Below, in pieces: positions 38,361 to 47,422 of a stretch of DNA of 64,000 bases; positions within the stretch are counted from its first letter, which is position 1; each line of letters starts with the position of its first letter. The stretch comes from Ottowia thiooxydans DSM 14619. Lineage in GTDB: Bacteria > Pseudomonadota > Gammaproteobacteria > Burkholderiales > Burkholderiaceae_C. The position numbers and the translations under genes were made by a program. The DNA lies in NCBI RefSeq assembly GCF_000422885.1, contig NZ_AUGX01000010.1:186001-250000 (forward strand), given 5' to 3'. The notes under the pieces were generated by a model. The model was not told where the DNA came from, ran no database searches, and was given only the letters and a program-made list of their open reading frames with translations.

Positions 38361-39770
38361 TCAGCGAAAAAATAAGAGTGTCACAAGAAGGAAGAGCGGA
38401 ATCAAAACGCCACAGCTCCACAGCATGTAACCGAAAAAGCTCGGCATGCGCACTCCCCGTTCTTCGGCGATCGACTTGACCATCAGGTTTGGTGCATTTC
38501 CGATATACGTGTTGGCCCCCATGAATACGGCGCCAGCGCTGATGGCGGCGAGTGCAGGAGCCAAGGTGGTCATCAGCACCTGGGCATCTCCGCCCGCAGT
38601 ATTAAAGAACACGAGGTAGGTCGGTGCATTGTCGAGAAAGGAAGAAAGGAGCCCAGTAATCCAGAAATACATCACTGGGTTGGGCGTGCCGTCATCATTG
38701 GTCACCACACGCACCACGGCGCCAAACGGGCCATTCGTCCCCGCTTGCAGCATGGCAATGACGGGAATAATGGTGAGAAAGATGCCCGCGAACAGTTTGG
38801 CGACCTCTTGCATGGGAGCCCAACTAAATTGGTTGTCCGCATACACCTTCGCCGGAGTGATATAGAGCGAAGCGACTATGACAACGATTAAACCGAGGTC
38901 CCGCACGATGCTCGGCAATCCCAAAGGCGTGCCAGCGACATCAAACACGATGTCGCTCTTCCATACCCCACTCATCAACACCAATCCCATGGTGGCAAAA
39001 AGAAACCAGAAATTCACAGCGCCATCAAAACCAAAAGCCGGTGAATCTGGCGTGGGATCGGCGCGCACCACCCCTTCCTTGGCGTAAAGCCAACGGTCAA
39101 GCACAAAAAATATTCCTAGCAGGCTCCCCACTAAAAACAGGGTTTCGCCCAGGATATGGCCCGCCGTCCAAAAAAAGCTCACGCCTTTCAGAAATCCCAG
39201 GAACAAGGGAGGATCGCCCAGTGGCGTCAGGGAGCCGCCAATATTGCTCACGATGAATATAAAAAATACCACCACGTGCACGCAGCTTTTGCGGTTGTCG
39301 TTGGCTCGAATCAGAGGGCGAATCAGCAGCATGGAGGCGCCCGTGGTGCCCATGATGCTGGCCAATACGGCCCCCACAGCCAATATTCCGGTATTAAGCA
39401 GCGGAGACCCATGCAAATTGCCCCGGATGTAAATACCCCCAGATGCAACAAACAAAGCCGTGAGCAGCAAGATAAAAGGAATGTATTCCCCGAGCAGTGC
39501 ATGCACGACGCCCGCCATCGCAGGGGCAGAACCGAAAACCACCGTAAAGGGGATTAAAAAGGCCAAGGCCCACGCCGCAGTAATCTTGCCGAAATGGTGA
39601 TGCCAAAGCCTGTGCGCCAGCAAGGGAAGCAGTGCAATCGACAACAAAAGGCCCGCAAACGGAACGCCCCATACCGGCGATAACGTAGCGCCATCCAACG
39701 TGGCCGCAGTGGCGGGCATGGCGGCCAAGCCGGCAAGCGCGCCGAAAATGAGAGTTCTACCGCCGCTCAC
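38361..39770 (-). CDS. Ion transporter of the CitMHS_2 / sodium:proton antiporter family
   Basis: 469 residues with about 12 hydrophobic segments. Family landmarks are [40 protein letters not shown] and [20 protein letters not shown]. Relatives are annotated as sodium:proton antiporters or citrate-type transporters, and the ion is not shown by the sequence. The start overlaps the pncB stop by 4 nt. Confidence 0.85.
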   Translation of the reverse strand: MSGGRTLIFGALAGLAAMPATAATLDGATLSPVWGVPFAGLLLSIALLPLLAHRLWHHHFGKITAAWALAFLIPFTVVFGSAPAMAGVVHALLGEYIPFILLLTALFVASGGIYIRGNLHGSPLLNTGILAVGAVLASIMGTTGASMLLIRPLIRANDNRKSCVHVVVFFIFIVSNIGGSLTPLGDPPLFLGFLKGVSFFWTAGHILGETLFLVGSLLGIFFVLDRWLYAKEGVVRADPTPDSPAFGFDGAVNFWFLFATMGLVLMSGVWKSDIVFDVAGTPLGLPSIVRDLGLIVVIVASLYITPAKVYADNQFSWAPMQEVAKLFAGIFLTIIPVIAMLQAGTNGPFGAVVRVVTNDDGTPNPVMYFWITGLLSSFLDNAPTYLVFFNTAGGDAQVLMTTLAPALAAISAGAVFMGANTYIGNAPNLMVKSIAEERGVRMPSFFGYMLWSCGVLIPLFLLVTLLFFR

Positions 39771-40960
39771 TGGGGTACGTCGAGCTCGAATACTTGGCGC
39801 AAGTAGGTCAGATAGCCTTCGTCTTCCACCATGGTCTTACCCGGGGTGTCTGAAATCTTCGCGACCGGCTGACCATTGCACTTGACCATTTTCAACACAA
39901 TCTGAAGCGCGTCCGGCCCTAAATCATTGGTGAGATTCGTGCCCACTCCAAAAGCCACCTGAATGCGGCCAGAAAAGCGTTCGAACAGCTCCTTGCAGCG
40001 CGGAATGCTCAAGCCGTCACTGAAGATAATCGTCTTGGTGCGCGGGTCGCAGCGATTGGCCTGGTAGTGTTCGATCATGCGTTCGCCCCAGTTGAACGGA
40101 TCTCCAGAGTCATGCCGCGCGCCGTCGAACAGCTTGCAAAAGTACATATCGAAATCACGCAGGAAAGCGTTCATTCCATAAACGTCTGAGAGCGCAATAC
40201 CCAGGTCGCCGCGGTACTCTTGAGCCCACTTCTCAAACGCGAACACCTGGCTGTCTCGCAGCCGAGGGCCAAGTGCCTGGCACGCCTGCAGATACTCATG
40301 CGCCATGGTTCCCATGGGACGAAGGCCAAGCTCTTTGGCGAACAGCACGTTACTGGTTCCGGTGAGCTGCCCCTGCGGGCTATCAGCGCCCAATTCGCTT
40401 TTCAGCGTTTGAACAACCTCTTTATGCCATGCCCGCGAAAAACGCCTGCGGGTGCCGTAATCCGCGATCTTCAAATCCTGAAGACCCGGCGTGCGCAACA
40501 TGGCAATCTTGTCCGCCAGCCGGCGGCGGCCTTGCGCCCAATCCAGATTCGGCTGCGTATTACGGAAATAGACCTCACTCACGATCGCCAGCACGGGGAT
40601 CTCAAACATGATCGTGTGCAGCCAGGGGCCTTTCACACGAATGTCGATTTCACCGTTAGCCTGCGGCGTGAGCGTGATGTATTTCTGGTTCAGCTTGAAC
40701 AGCCCCAGAAAATCAACGAAATCGCTCTTTATGAAGCGCATGGAGCGCATGTAATCGAGCTCGTCCTCCGTGAACTGCAATTCGCATAATTGGCGAATCT
40801 CGTCTCGGATCTCTTCGATGTAGGGAGTCAACTGCACGTTCGGTGAACGGCATTTGAATTTGTACTCGACCTGCGCACCAGGAAACTGATGCAGCACGGC
40901 TTGCATCATGGTGAATTTATACAGGTCGGTATCAAGCAGGCTCTGGATGATGCCGGGCAT
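39767..40960 (-). CDS. pncB: Nicotinate phosphoribosyltransferase
   Basis: 397 residues, full length. It converts nicotinate and PRPP to nicotinate mononucleotide in NAD salvage. Landmarks are the N-terminal [40 protein letters not shown], the [14 protein letters not shown] segment that includes the region around the phosphorylated His in relatives, and [18 protein letters not shown]. The start has good support because the family begins a few residues before LLDTDLYK. Confidence 0.96.
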   Translation of the reverse strand: MPGIIQSLLDTDLYKFTMMQAVLHQFPGAQVEYKFKCRSPNVQLTPYIEEIRDEIRQLCELQFTEDELDYMRSMRFIKSDFVDFLGLFKLNQKYITLTPQANGEIDIRVKGPWLHTIMFEIPVLAIVSEVYFRNTQPNLDWAQGRRRLADKIAMLRTPGLQDLKIADYGTRRRFSRAWHKEVVQTLKSELGADSPQGQLTGTSNVLFAKELGLRPMGTMAHEYLQACQALGPRLRDSQVFAFEKWAQEYRGDLGIALSDVYGMNAFLRDFDMYFCKLFDGARHDSGDPFNWGERMIEHYQANRCDPRTKTIIFSDGLSIPRCKELFERFSGRIQVAFGVGTNLTNDLGPDALQIVLKMVKCNGQPVAKISDTPGKTMVEDEGYLTYLRQVFELDVPQ

Positions 40961-41048
40961 GGGGTTTGTCTCTCTGTAGCCGGGTATCAGGCAGTGTAGC
41001 CGGAGCCAGCCGGGCCCATCGATCCCGGCTCAATTCCCGAGCGATGAC

Positions 41049-41120
41049 CCCTCCGCAAAGCCCGTCGTGGGTGCAGAGAGGTGACGTCGGGATGGTACGC
41101 AGGGCGGGTTTTGCGGAGGG
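41049..41120. repeat. Inverted repeat between pncB and nitroreductase genes
   Basis: CCCTCCGCAAAGCCCG (41049-41064) and CGGGTTTTGCGGAGGG (41105-41120) are complementary at 15 of 16 positions, with 40 bp between. It starts 4 bp after the nitroreductase stop (minus strand), so it may form a termination or mRNA-stabilising structure. Confidence 0.6.
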
Positions 41121-41123
41121 CCT

Positions 41124-41843
41124 TTACTCAAGCCAGTGCGTAAACGCCTGAACCGGATCGCGGGGCGTGCTGAACTCATTGACGAGCGCATCTTTGTCCG
41201 GGAAGCCGAGCGACATCCCACACACCAGCATTTCCTGCGGTCCCGCGCCAATATGTTCCAGCACAATGCTCGAATAAGTGTTCCAGGCGGCCTGCGCGCA
41301 GCTATGCAGACCACGTGCCCGGGCGGCCACCATGAGGTTTTGCATGAACATGCCGTAATCCATCAGGCTGCCCTGCCCCATCCCACGATCCAGCGTGAAC
41401 ATCAAGCCCACGGGGGCATCAAAGAACTTGAAATTACGCTGGTGCTGGGCGTGCATCTTGTCACTCTCGCCCTTGCCAATCCCTAGCAAGCCATAGAGGC
41501 TCAAGCCGTTCTGACGACGGCGAGCGCGGTAGGGATCAACCCAGCTCCGTGGGTAGTAGTCATAGTCTGGCCGAAACTTGGATTCAAGTTCGGGGTGCTC
41601 TCGCAAGGCATCATGGGCTGCACAGGTTTTCTCAACCAGGCCTGCCTTGGCTGCGCCCTGCAGCACATAGACCTTCCAAGGTTGGGCGTTGGAGCCTGAG
41701 GGCGCACGGCTAGCCAGGCGCAAAACTTCTTCGAGCATCTCGCGTGGCACCTGATCCGGCAGGAAAGCGCGAACGCAAAACCGGTTTTCAATCGCCGCGT
41801 CGACGCTGCTGGGATCGGGGATCAAAGCGTTTAATTGAGACAT
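41124..41843 (-). CDS. Nitroreductase family protein
   Basis: 239 residues from the ATG at 41843. FMN-binding landmarks of the nitroreductase fold are present: ENRFCVRAFLPDQVP near residue 20, RAPSGSNAQPWKVYVLQG near 45 and GLHSCAQAAWNTYSSIVLEH in the C-terminal half. It reduces nitro or quinone compounds with NAD(P)H; the true substrate is unknown. It stands alone between pncB and a gene fragment. Confidence 0.9.
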   Translation of the reverse strand: MSQLNALIPDPSSVDAAIENRFCVRAFLPDQVPREMLEEVLRLASRAPSGSNAQPWKVYVLQGAAKAGLVEKTCAAHDALREHPELESKFRPDYDYYPRSWVDPYRARRRQNGLSLYGLLGIGKGESDKMHAQHQRNFKFFDAPVGLMFTLDRGMGQGSLMDYGMFMQNLMVAARARGLHSCAQAAWNTYSSIVLEHIGAGPQEMLVCGMSLGFPDKDALVNEFSTPRDPVQAFTHWLE

Positions 41844-41904
41844 CAAATTTGTTCCAGAACGGCTCTCAGGGGTTTCGACAGCTTGCGCGAAGATCAGCCA
41901 AACT

Positions 41905-42015
41905 TGCCACATTCATCGTAGTCCATCCACCTGGAGGCGATGATGCGAAGCGCGCAACAACCGTCACGGTGCTCGGGCTGAACGCGAGCTCATGCATGCG
42001 TCCATTCTGCCAGCG
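41905..42015 (-). pseudogene. 5' fragment of an acyl-CoA thioesterase gene
   Basis: The minus strand reads CGCTGGCAGAATGGAC just before a possible ATG, like CGCTGGCAAAATGGAA before the intact thioesterase start at 55411. About 60 bases on, CCAGGTGGATGGACTACGAT matches the intact gene's CCAGGTGGATGGACAACGAT, encoding RWMD-Y-D. The frame between the two is disrupted and similarity stops soon after. This is most simply a decayed partial duplication. The rest of 41844-42171 shows no other signal. Confidence 0.55.
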
Positions 42016-42171
42016 CTCAGTAGTTGAAGCCAACTTCAACCATGTGGCTTCTGCGCCACCGCCGCACCCAGGCAAGCTCCGATCGACAAGGGCTTGCTAC
42101 ACCGAAGACCTTTCCCGCTGGTGTCCGCCTCGGGAACATGGGCCCGGGGGCGGCTCTGGCCCGATTCAGCG

Positions 42172-42993
42172 TCAATGATTGTCTTCAATGTTGAGGATCT
42201 TCCCCAACCCCAGGAAATAGTTAGCGAAAACCAGCACGGTGGCCGTTACAACGATGTAGACGACGGAGAGCGCCGCCAGTGTGGGGTCAGCGAACTCGCG
42301 CACATAGTTGTACATGGCCACGGGCAGCGTCTGCGTTTCCTGCGTCGTCACAAAGAGCGAAGCGGTAAATTCGCTAAAAGACATGATGGCCGCAAACAGC
42401 CAGCCGCCGAATAATCCTGGTGCAAGCAATGGAATCGTGATCGTGAACATAACCCTGAGCGGAGATGCGCCCAAACTAGCCGCAGCCTGCTCCAGGCGTT
42501 CGTCCAAGTTTTCCATTGACACATAGACGCTCCGGAGCACGAACGGCAGCACCAGCATGACGTGGCACAAAATGACGATCCCGTAACTGCGATGCATGGA
42601 AGCCTGGGACACCAGAATGAGCAGACCCAACCCCAGTGTGAAATGCGGTACGACCAAGGGCGAATGCAAGATGGCCAGAAGTGTCTTCTTTCCCTTGAAC
42701 TCCAGCCGCTTGACTGCGATAGACAGGCCGGTGCCGATGACTAACGCCAGGAAAGATGACCATCCAGTGATGACCAGACTGGCACGGAATCCCTCCCGAA
42801 AGTCCGGGTAGCTGAAGGCTCGCACGAACCATTTCATCGAATAGGAATCGGGCGGAAAGGAGATGATCGCCTTCTCGTTGAAGGAGGCAAGCGTCACCAC
42901 CACCACTGGCAACAACACGAATGCCATCAGAAGCGCGATCAACACGGGGCCGGCAATACGCAGTGGCAAGGGCAAGGAGCTGCGGATTTTCAT
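42172..42993 (-). CDS. ABC transporter permease (PotC-like)
   Basis: 273 residues with about six hydrophobic segments. The binding-protein-dependent permease loop is visible as EQAAASLGASPLRVMFTITI, with the conserved EAA---G pattern. It pairs with the permease gene 3 bp upstream. The best overall match is to polyamine/opine-type importers. The substrate is unknown. Confidence 0.9.
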   Translation of the reverse strand: MKIRSSLPLPLRIAGPVLIALLMAFVLLPVVVVTLASFNEKAIISFPPDSYSMKWFVRAFSYPDFREGFRASLVITGWSSFLALVIGTGLSIAVKRLEFKGKKTLLAILHSPLVVPHFTLGLGLLILVSQASMHRSYGIVILCHVMLVLPFVLRSVYVSMENLDERLEQAAASLGASPLRVMFTITIPLLAPGLFGGWLFAAIMSFSEFTASLFVTTQETQTLPVAMYNYVREFADPTLAALSVVYIVVTATVLVFANYFLGLGKILNIEDNH

Positions 42994-42996
42994 AAT

Positions 42997-43845
42997 TCAA
43001 TGCCCTCCAACGGTTTGTAGGCGCTTGGTGACTAGTCCCAGAGCAAGTAACGCCGCTGCTGTCAGCAACAGACCCACCACGCTCAGGCTGGCAGCCAATG
43101 GGAAATTCATGGAGGAAAAGCCAAGCTGGTACACCAAGGTGGACACCGTTGGCACGCGGCCACCGCCGATCATCTGCGGCGTGGCAAATGCGCTGAAAGT
43201 CCATGCGAACGCGGTCGTGATGCTGGCCAGGATGCCGGGCATCGAAAGCGGCAAGGTGATCGTGACAAAGGTTCGGATGGGCCCCGCACCCAGGCTCTGG
43301 GCAGCCTTTTCGTAATCTCGATTGATGTGTGAGATCGCCGTGGCGAGCATCAGAACCACCACAGGGATTGTCACGTGCACCAAGGCCACCAGCACACCAA
43401 AGTGGGTGAACATCAGTTCAAGGGGCCACTCGATCAGGCCAAGCTTGCGCAAGGCACCGTTGATGAATCCGTTGCTGCCCAGCACCGCGATCCACGAATA
43501 GGTGCGAACAATTTCGCCCAGGAATAGTGGAGTGATCGAAACCACCAAAATGAAGGACTTGAGCCCACGGTTCTTCACCCGTACCAGCGCATAAGCCAAA
43601 GGATAGGCGACCAGCAGCGAGAAGATCGTAGTCTCCACGCTTAATAGCAAGGTGTTGGAGAAGGCATCAAGATAAATCGACTTACCTAAACCGCTGAAGT
43701 TCTCCAACGTGAGCCCACCCACGTCCAACGAGCCGGGCACGAATGCCCGGAAGCTGAATTGCATCACTGCGAGCAATGACACCGCAATGCACACCGCGAC
43801 AAATATTGCCGGTGTGACCAACCAAGCCCGTGGATCGGAACGCAT
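42997..43845 (-). CDS. ABC transporter permease (PotB-like)
   Basis: 282 residues, about six hydrophobic segments, with the EAA-type loop EKAAQSLGAGPIRTFVTITL. It lies between the binding-protein gene and the second permease. Expression relative to the binding protein is probably reduced by the hairpin at 43878-43916. Confidence 0.9.
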   Translation of the reverse strand: MRSDPRAWLVTPAIFVAVCIAVSLLAVMQFSFRAFVPGSLDVGGLTLENFSGLGKSIYLDAFSNTLLLSVETTIFSLLVAYPLAYALVRVKNRGLKSFILVVSITPLFLGEIVRTYSWIAVLGSNGFINGALRKLGLIEWPLELMFTHFGVLVALVHVTIPVVVLMLATAISHINRDYEKAAQSLGAGPIRTFVTITLPLSMPGILASITTAFAWTFSAFATPQMIGGGRVPTVSTLVYQLGFSSMNFPLAASLSVVGLLLTAAALLALGLVTKRLQTVGGH

Positions 43846-43877
43846 TCCTAAACCTTATTCCAGATGTTCAAGTGAAA

Positions 43878-43916
43878 GCGAAAGATTTGGCAGGTAAGGC
43901 CGTCCAAATCTTTCGC
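43878..43916 (-). promoter_or_regulatory. Intercistronic hairpin between binding protein and permease genes
   Basis: Perfect 13-bp stem GCGAAAGATTTGG and CCAAATCTTTCGC around a 13-nt loop. It sits between the binding-protein stop and the permease start. Such hairpins protect the upstream message and raise binding-protein yield over permeases, as in malE-malF. No U-run follows on the minus strand. Confidence 0.75.
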
Positions 43917-43948
43917 CGGGCGAGCATGAGGGATTCGCTCGCACCGTC

Positions 43949-44974
43949 TCAGTTCATGATGTTTTCAGTGAACCATTTGCGCCATTCGGCTGTCTTCTCT
44001 GCGCGCAGCTTGTTGTCGATCACGATGGTCTGTTTGGCCCATTGCTCTTTAGTAGTGAACACACCGGGAAGCTTGGCATCTTCAGCCGAAACTTTGGCGT
44101 TGTCCACGACCGGGCTGGCCTTTTTGGAGGCAACAATCTTCGACTGCACTTCTGGCGAGAGCGCGATGTTCATGAATTTATAGGCCAGATCAGCCTTGGT
44201 GGAGCCTTTCATGATGGCCATGGTGTCCACACCCAGTACGGCACCCTCCTTGGGCATGACCACCTTGACTGGCACCCCTTGGTTGACCATGTGATAAGCG
44301 TTCATCGAGAGGATGACCTCCACTGGCGTCTCGCCAGTGGCGATGAGTTGCTGCGCGTTGGCATCATTGGTATAGAACGCCTTGAAGTTAGGCTTGAGCG
44401 CTTTCAACTTTTGCTGACCTTTTTCCCATGACTTGGCATCGCCGCCTGACAGCATGGCTGACACGGCGATGATGTGGCTTGGATCAAAGTCTGGCGCACT
44501 AATCTTGCCCTTCAAAGCAGGGTTCCACAGATCGTTCCAGCTGTCGAACTTCACGCTGGGGGGAATCATGTCGGCGCGGTATCCAATGGTGTAGACATAG
44601 GCCCAGCTACCGATGTGGTACGGGCTAATCTTCGCGAGATCGACCAAGTTTCCGAAATTCGGGATCTTGCTGGTATCCAGAGTCTCAAACAGATTGCCGT
44701 CTGCATACAGCCAGCCGACGTGGGACGTTGTGAAGGTGATGTCGCTCTCCGGCTTGGAGGCAAGCTTGGCCTTGTTCAGACGATCGATGGTGCCGCCGGT
44801 GATGTATTTCACCGGCACTCCGGTCTGACGCGTGAACTCCTTGCCTATGTTCTCGTCGATCAGATCGCGAAAACTGCCGCCCCATGTACTCACCACCAGA
44901 GCGTCCTGGGCCCATGCCCCTGTGCCGCCCAGGGTTGCAGATAAAACGCACAGCGTCAAAAGCTTACGAATCAT
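43949..44974 (-). CDS. ABC transporter periplasmic binding protein (PotD-like)
   Basis: 341 residues from the ATG at 44974. The signal peptide IRKLLTLCVLSATLGGTGAW is cut after AWA, giving a mature start near QDALVVSTWGGSF. The TWGGSF segment and SWNDLWNPALKGKIS are hallmarks of the spermidine/putrescine-type binding family, which also includes binders of opines and aminophosphonates. It is the first gene of the minus-strand transporter operon. Confidence 0.9.
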   Translation of the reverse strand: MIRKLLTLCVLSATLGGTGAWAQDALVVSTWGGSFRDLIDENIGKEFTRQTGVPVKYITGGTIDRLNKAKLASKPESDITFTTSHVGWLYADGNLFETLDTSKIPNFGNLVDLAKISPYHIGSWAYVYTIGYRADMIPPSVKFDSWNDLWNPALKGKISAPDFDPSHIIAVSAMLSGGDAKSWEKGQQKLKALKPNFKAFYTNDANAQQLIATGETPVEVILSMNAYHMVNQGVPVKVVMPKEGAVLGVDTMAIMKGSTKADLAYKFMNIALSPEVQSKIVASKKASPVVDNAKVSAEDAKLPGVFTTKEQWAKQTIVIDNKLRAEKTAEWRKWFTENIMN

Positions 44975-45290
44975 TGTGGATCCCTTGTCGAAAAATTGAA
45001 CATATGACCGAGCGGAAAGAATCTCAGCGGCGTAGGCGAACAAGCATAAATCGCGCCTACATGCTTTGATTCGAATCACAGAACGGATGATGAGGAAAGA
45101 GCCCCACTCCGGCCAAGTCGCGTTTTACATATAGGTGCCTCAAATTTCCTGAGGGGCCGATCACCGGCTTCACCGACATCAGCGCAGTAGGAAATTCCTA
45201 AATGGTCAGCCGGAAAAAACAAATGGCGCCATTGGATACCTCAGACGAACATGTGCACTTCCGTCTTTTTAATCGTTCGCGCGAACAACC
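44975..45290. promoter_or_regulatory. Divergent promoter region of the transporter and RidA operons
   Basis: 316 bp between divergent starts. It contains the perfect 12-bp palindrome TGATTCGAATCA at 45067-45078, 93 bp before the binding-protein ATG. This is a candidate operator, perhaps for the LysR protein at 46453. No other motif is clear. Confidence 0.45.
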
Positions 45291-45704
45291 ATGAAGCACA
45301 CCCGCATCCGTACCTTCAACACAAAAGACACCTATCCGGAGCAAAAGCTCGACAACGACCTCTGTCAAGCGGTGGTTGCGCGCGGCAGCACGGTTTTCTT
45401 GCGTGGGCAGATCGGCCAAAACATTGACACCACCGAGAGCGTGTGCATAGGCGACGTCGCTGGGCAGGCTGAACAAGCCATGAGCAACATCGCCATGCTT
45501 CTCAAGGAAGCGGGTGGCGAACTCGAGCACATCTGCAAAATCACGATCTACATCGTCGATCCGCGCTATCGCGAGGCAGTCTATCGTGTGGTGGGAAGCT
45601 GGCTGAAGGGCGTTTTCCCGGTATCGACCGGCATTGTGGTGTCCGCCCTGGCCCGGCCTGAATGGTTGGTGGAGATCGATGCCACCGCCGTCATTCCCGA
45701 TTAA
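45291..45704 (+). CDS. RidA family protein
   Basis: 137 residues. YjgF/RidA fold with RGSTVFLRGQIGQNIDTTES, then LEHICKITIYIVDPRYREAV and the C-terminal ARPEWLVEIDATAV, where RidA enzymes carry the Arg and Glu of the active site. Probably hydrolyses an imine or enamine formed by neighbouring catabolic enzymes. It is 11 bp from the DUF1028 gene; the RidA-DUF1028 pairing recurs in catabolic clusters. Confidence 0.88.
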   Translation: MKHTRIRTFNTKDTYPEQKLDNDLCQAVVARGSTVFLRGQIGQNIDTTESVCIGDVAGQAEQAMSNIAMLLKEAGGELEHICKITIYIVDPRYREAVYRVVGSWLKGVFPVSTGIVVSALARPEWLVEIDATAVIPD

Positions 45705-45715
45705 GCCGTAGAACC

Positions 45716-46387
45716 ATGACCTTCTCCATCATCGCGCGCTGCCCTGCTACCGGGCAGTTCGGAGCCGCCGTGGCCTCGTCTTCGCCAGCCGTCGCTGCTC
45801 GCTGCATCCGCGGGCGCAAGGGCGTAGGCGCCGCGGCGAGTCAAAACATCACGGACCCCGAGCTCGGTCCGTTCGCCCTGGATTTGATGGCCGAGGGCCT
45901 CACACCCGAGCAGGCGCTAGCGGAGCTGCGAAAACGCCCCTTCATCGACTACCGTCAACTGATGGCTATCGACGCACACAACCCTCCGGTGGTCTTCACC
46001 GGTGCCCAAGCCTTGGGCACTCTGGCCAGTGCTGTGGGCGAACATGCCGCATGCGCCGGTAACATGCTGCTTACGACAGATGTGCCCCGCGCGATGTTGT
46101 TGACATTCGAGCAAGCCGAGGGCTCCTTAGCCGAGCGTCTGATGCAAGCCATGCTAGCCGGCCAAGCCGCCGGTGGCGAAGAAGGCCCGGTGCATTCGGC
46201 TGGCTTATTGGTCTATGACGATCAGAATTGGCCTGTTGTGGATCTGCGGCTGGACTGGGTAGAACAAGATCCAGTGCAGGCGCTCCATGCCACCTGGAAA
46301 GTCTATGAGCCACAGTTAAAGGCCTACGTGACGCGGGCACTGGACCCTCGCGCAGCGCCAAGTTTTGGCGTTCCGGGAAATCTCTGA
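45716..46387 (+). CDS. DUF1028 domain protein
   Basis: 223 residues from ATG 45716. It opens with MTFSIIARCPATGQFGAAVA, typical of DUF1028, an Ntn-hydrolase-like fold. A conserved small/Ser-rich stretch (SSSPAVAARCIRGRKGVGAA) and SQNITDPELG follow. Family function is unknown, though members often sit in amine or peptide catabolic loci. It forms an operon with the RidA gene. Confidence 0.9.
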   Translation: MTFSIIARCPATGQFGAAVASSSPAVAARCIRGRKGVGAAASQNITDPELGPFALDLMAEGLTPEQALAELRKRPFIDYRQLMAIDAHNPPVVFTGAQALGTLASAVGEHAACAGNMLLTTDVPRAMLLTFEQAEGSLAERLMQAMLAGQAAGGEEGPVHSAGLLVYDDQNWPVVDLRLDWVEQDPVQALHATWKVYEPQLKAYVTRALDPRAAPSFGVPGNL

Positions 46388-46452
46388 TTTTTTGGACGGC
46401 GTCGGTACACTGAGCGGGTTAATCCGCCGCTCCGTTTTTTGATTGCCCGCCT

Positions 46453-47412
46453 ATGCTCAACCGCATTTCCCTGCGTCAGATGGAATATTTTGTTGCCACG
46501 GCCAAACACGGCAGCATTGCCACGGCTTCGGCGCAGATTCACATTTCCTCCCCTTCGATTTCAGCGGCTATAGCCCACATCGAGGCTGAGCTGAGCGTGC
46601 AGCTGTTCGTGCGCCACCCATCCAAGGGCCTGGGTCTGACCGCCATAGGCACGCTGGTGCTGCAGCAGTGCGAGGATGTGCTGAGCCAATCGTCTCGCCT
46701 TTACGAGATTGCAGCAGACTCAAGCGATGCCATACAAGGCTCTTTGCGGGTGGGGTGCTTCCAATCTCTCACGGCCATGATCGCGCCAGAGGTAATTTTC
46801 GGGTTTTCCCGGGCATTCGACAAGGTTCAGCTTCAGATGATCGAGGGCGACCAGGAGGTCCTGATGACCAAGCTTCGCGCCCTGGAAATCGATTTGGCGA
46901 TCACCTACGATCTGCATCAGGGAGACGACATCGAGTTCGAATGCTTGGCGAGTCTGCCCCCGCATGTACTTGTGGGAGAGGTGCACCCTATGGCCAAGGA
47001 GCGAGCGATCACCTTGGAGGAACTAGCGCCACAACCCTTTGTGCTGCTGGATATGCCCATGAGCCGGGACTACTTCACCTCGATCTTTGCCAAAGCTGGC
47101 GTGACACCGAATATCGTGGCGCGTTCGAGCTCAACGGAAGTCGTGCGCTCCATGGTGGCCAACGGTATCGGCTATACACTTTTCAACGTCAGGCCCAAGT
47201 CCAACGAAGCGCTGGACGGAAAACGCACAGTACGGGTTCGGCTTGCTGGCGAAAACCGCCCGATGCTCCTAGGCCTGTCCACGTACAAATCCGTGAAGCA
47301 GTCACGCCTTGCGCGAGTTTTCATGGATCGCTGCAGAGCCTATATTTCAGATCAGTACATCCCCGGGATGAGTGCTGCCAATTTCTTCGACCCCCATCTT
47401 TCAGATACCTGA
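46453..47412 (+). CDS. LysR family transcriptional regulator
   Basis: 319 residues. N-terminal HTH: LRQMEYFVATAKHGSIATAS followed by ISSPSISAAIAHIEAELSVQ. The effector domain follows. The position between DUF1028 and the ArgE-like gene marks it as the likely local regulator of the transporter-catabolic cluster. Effector unknown. Confidence 0.92.
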   Translation: MLNRISLRQMEYFVATAKHGSIATASAQIHISSPSISAAIAHIEAELSVQLFVRHPSKGLGLTAIGTLVLQQCEDVLSQSSRLYEIAADSSDAIQGSLRVGCFQSLTAMIAPEVIFGFSRAFDKVQLQMIEGDQEVLMTKLRALEIDLAITYDLHQGDDIEFECLASLPPHVLVGEVHPMAKERAITLEELAPQPFVLLDMPMSRDYFTSIFAKAGVTPNIVARSSSTEVVRSMVANGIGYTLFNVRPKSNEALDGKRTVRVRLAGENRPMLLGLSTYKSVKQSRLARVFMDRCRAYISDQYIPGMSAANFFDPHLSDT

Positions 47413-47422
47413 GGAAAAAACG

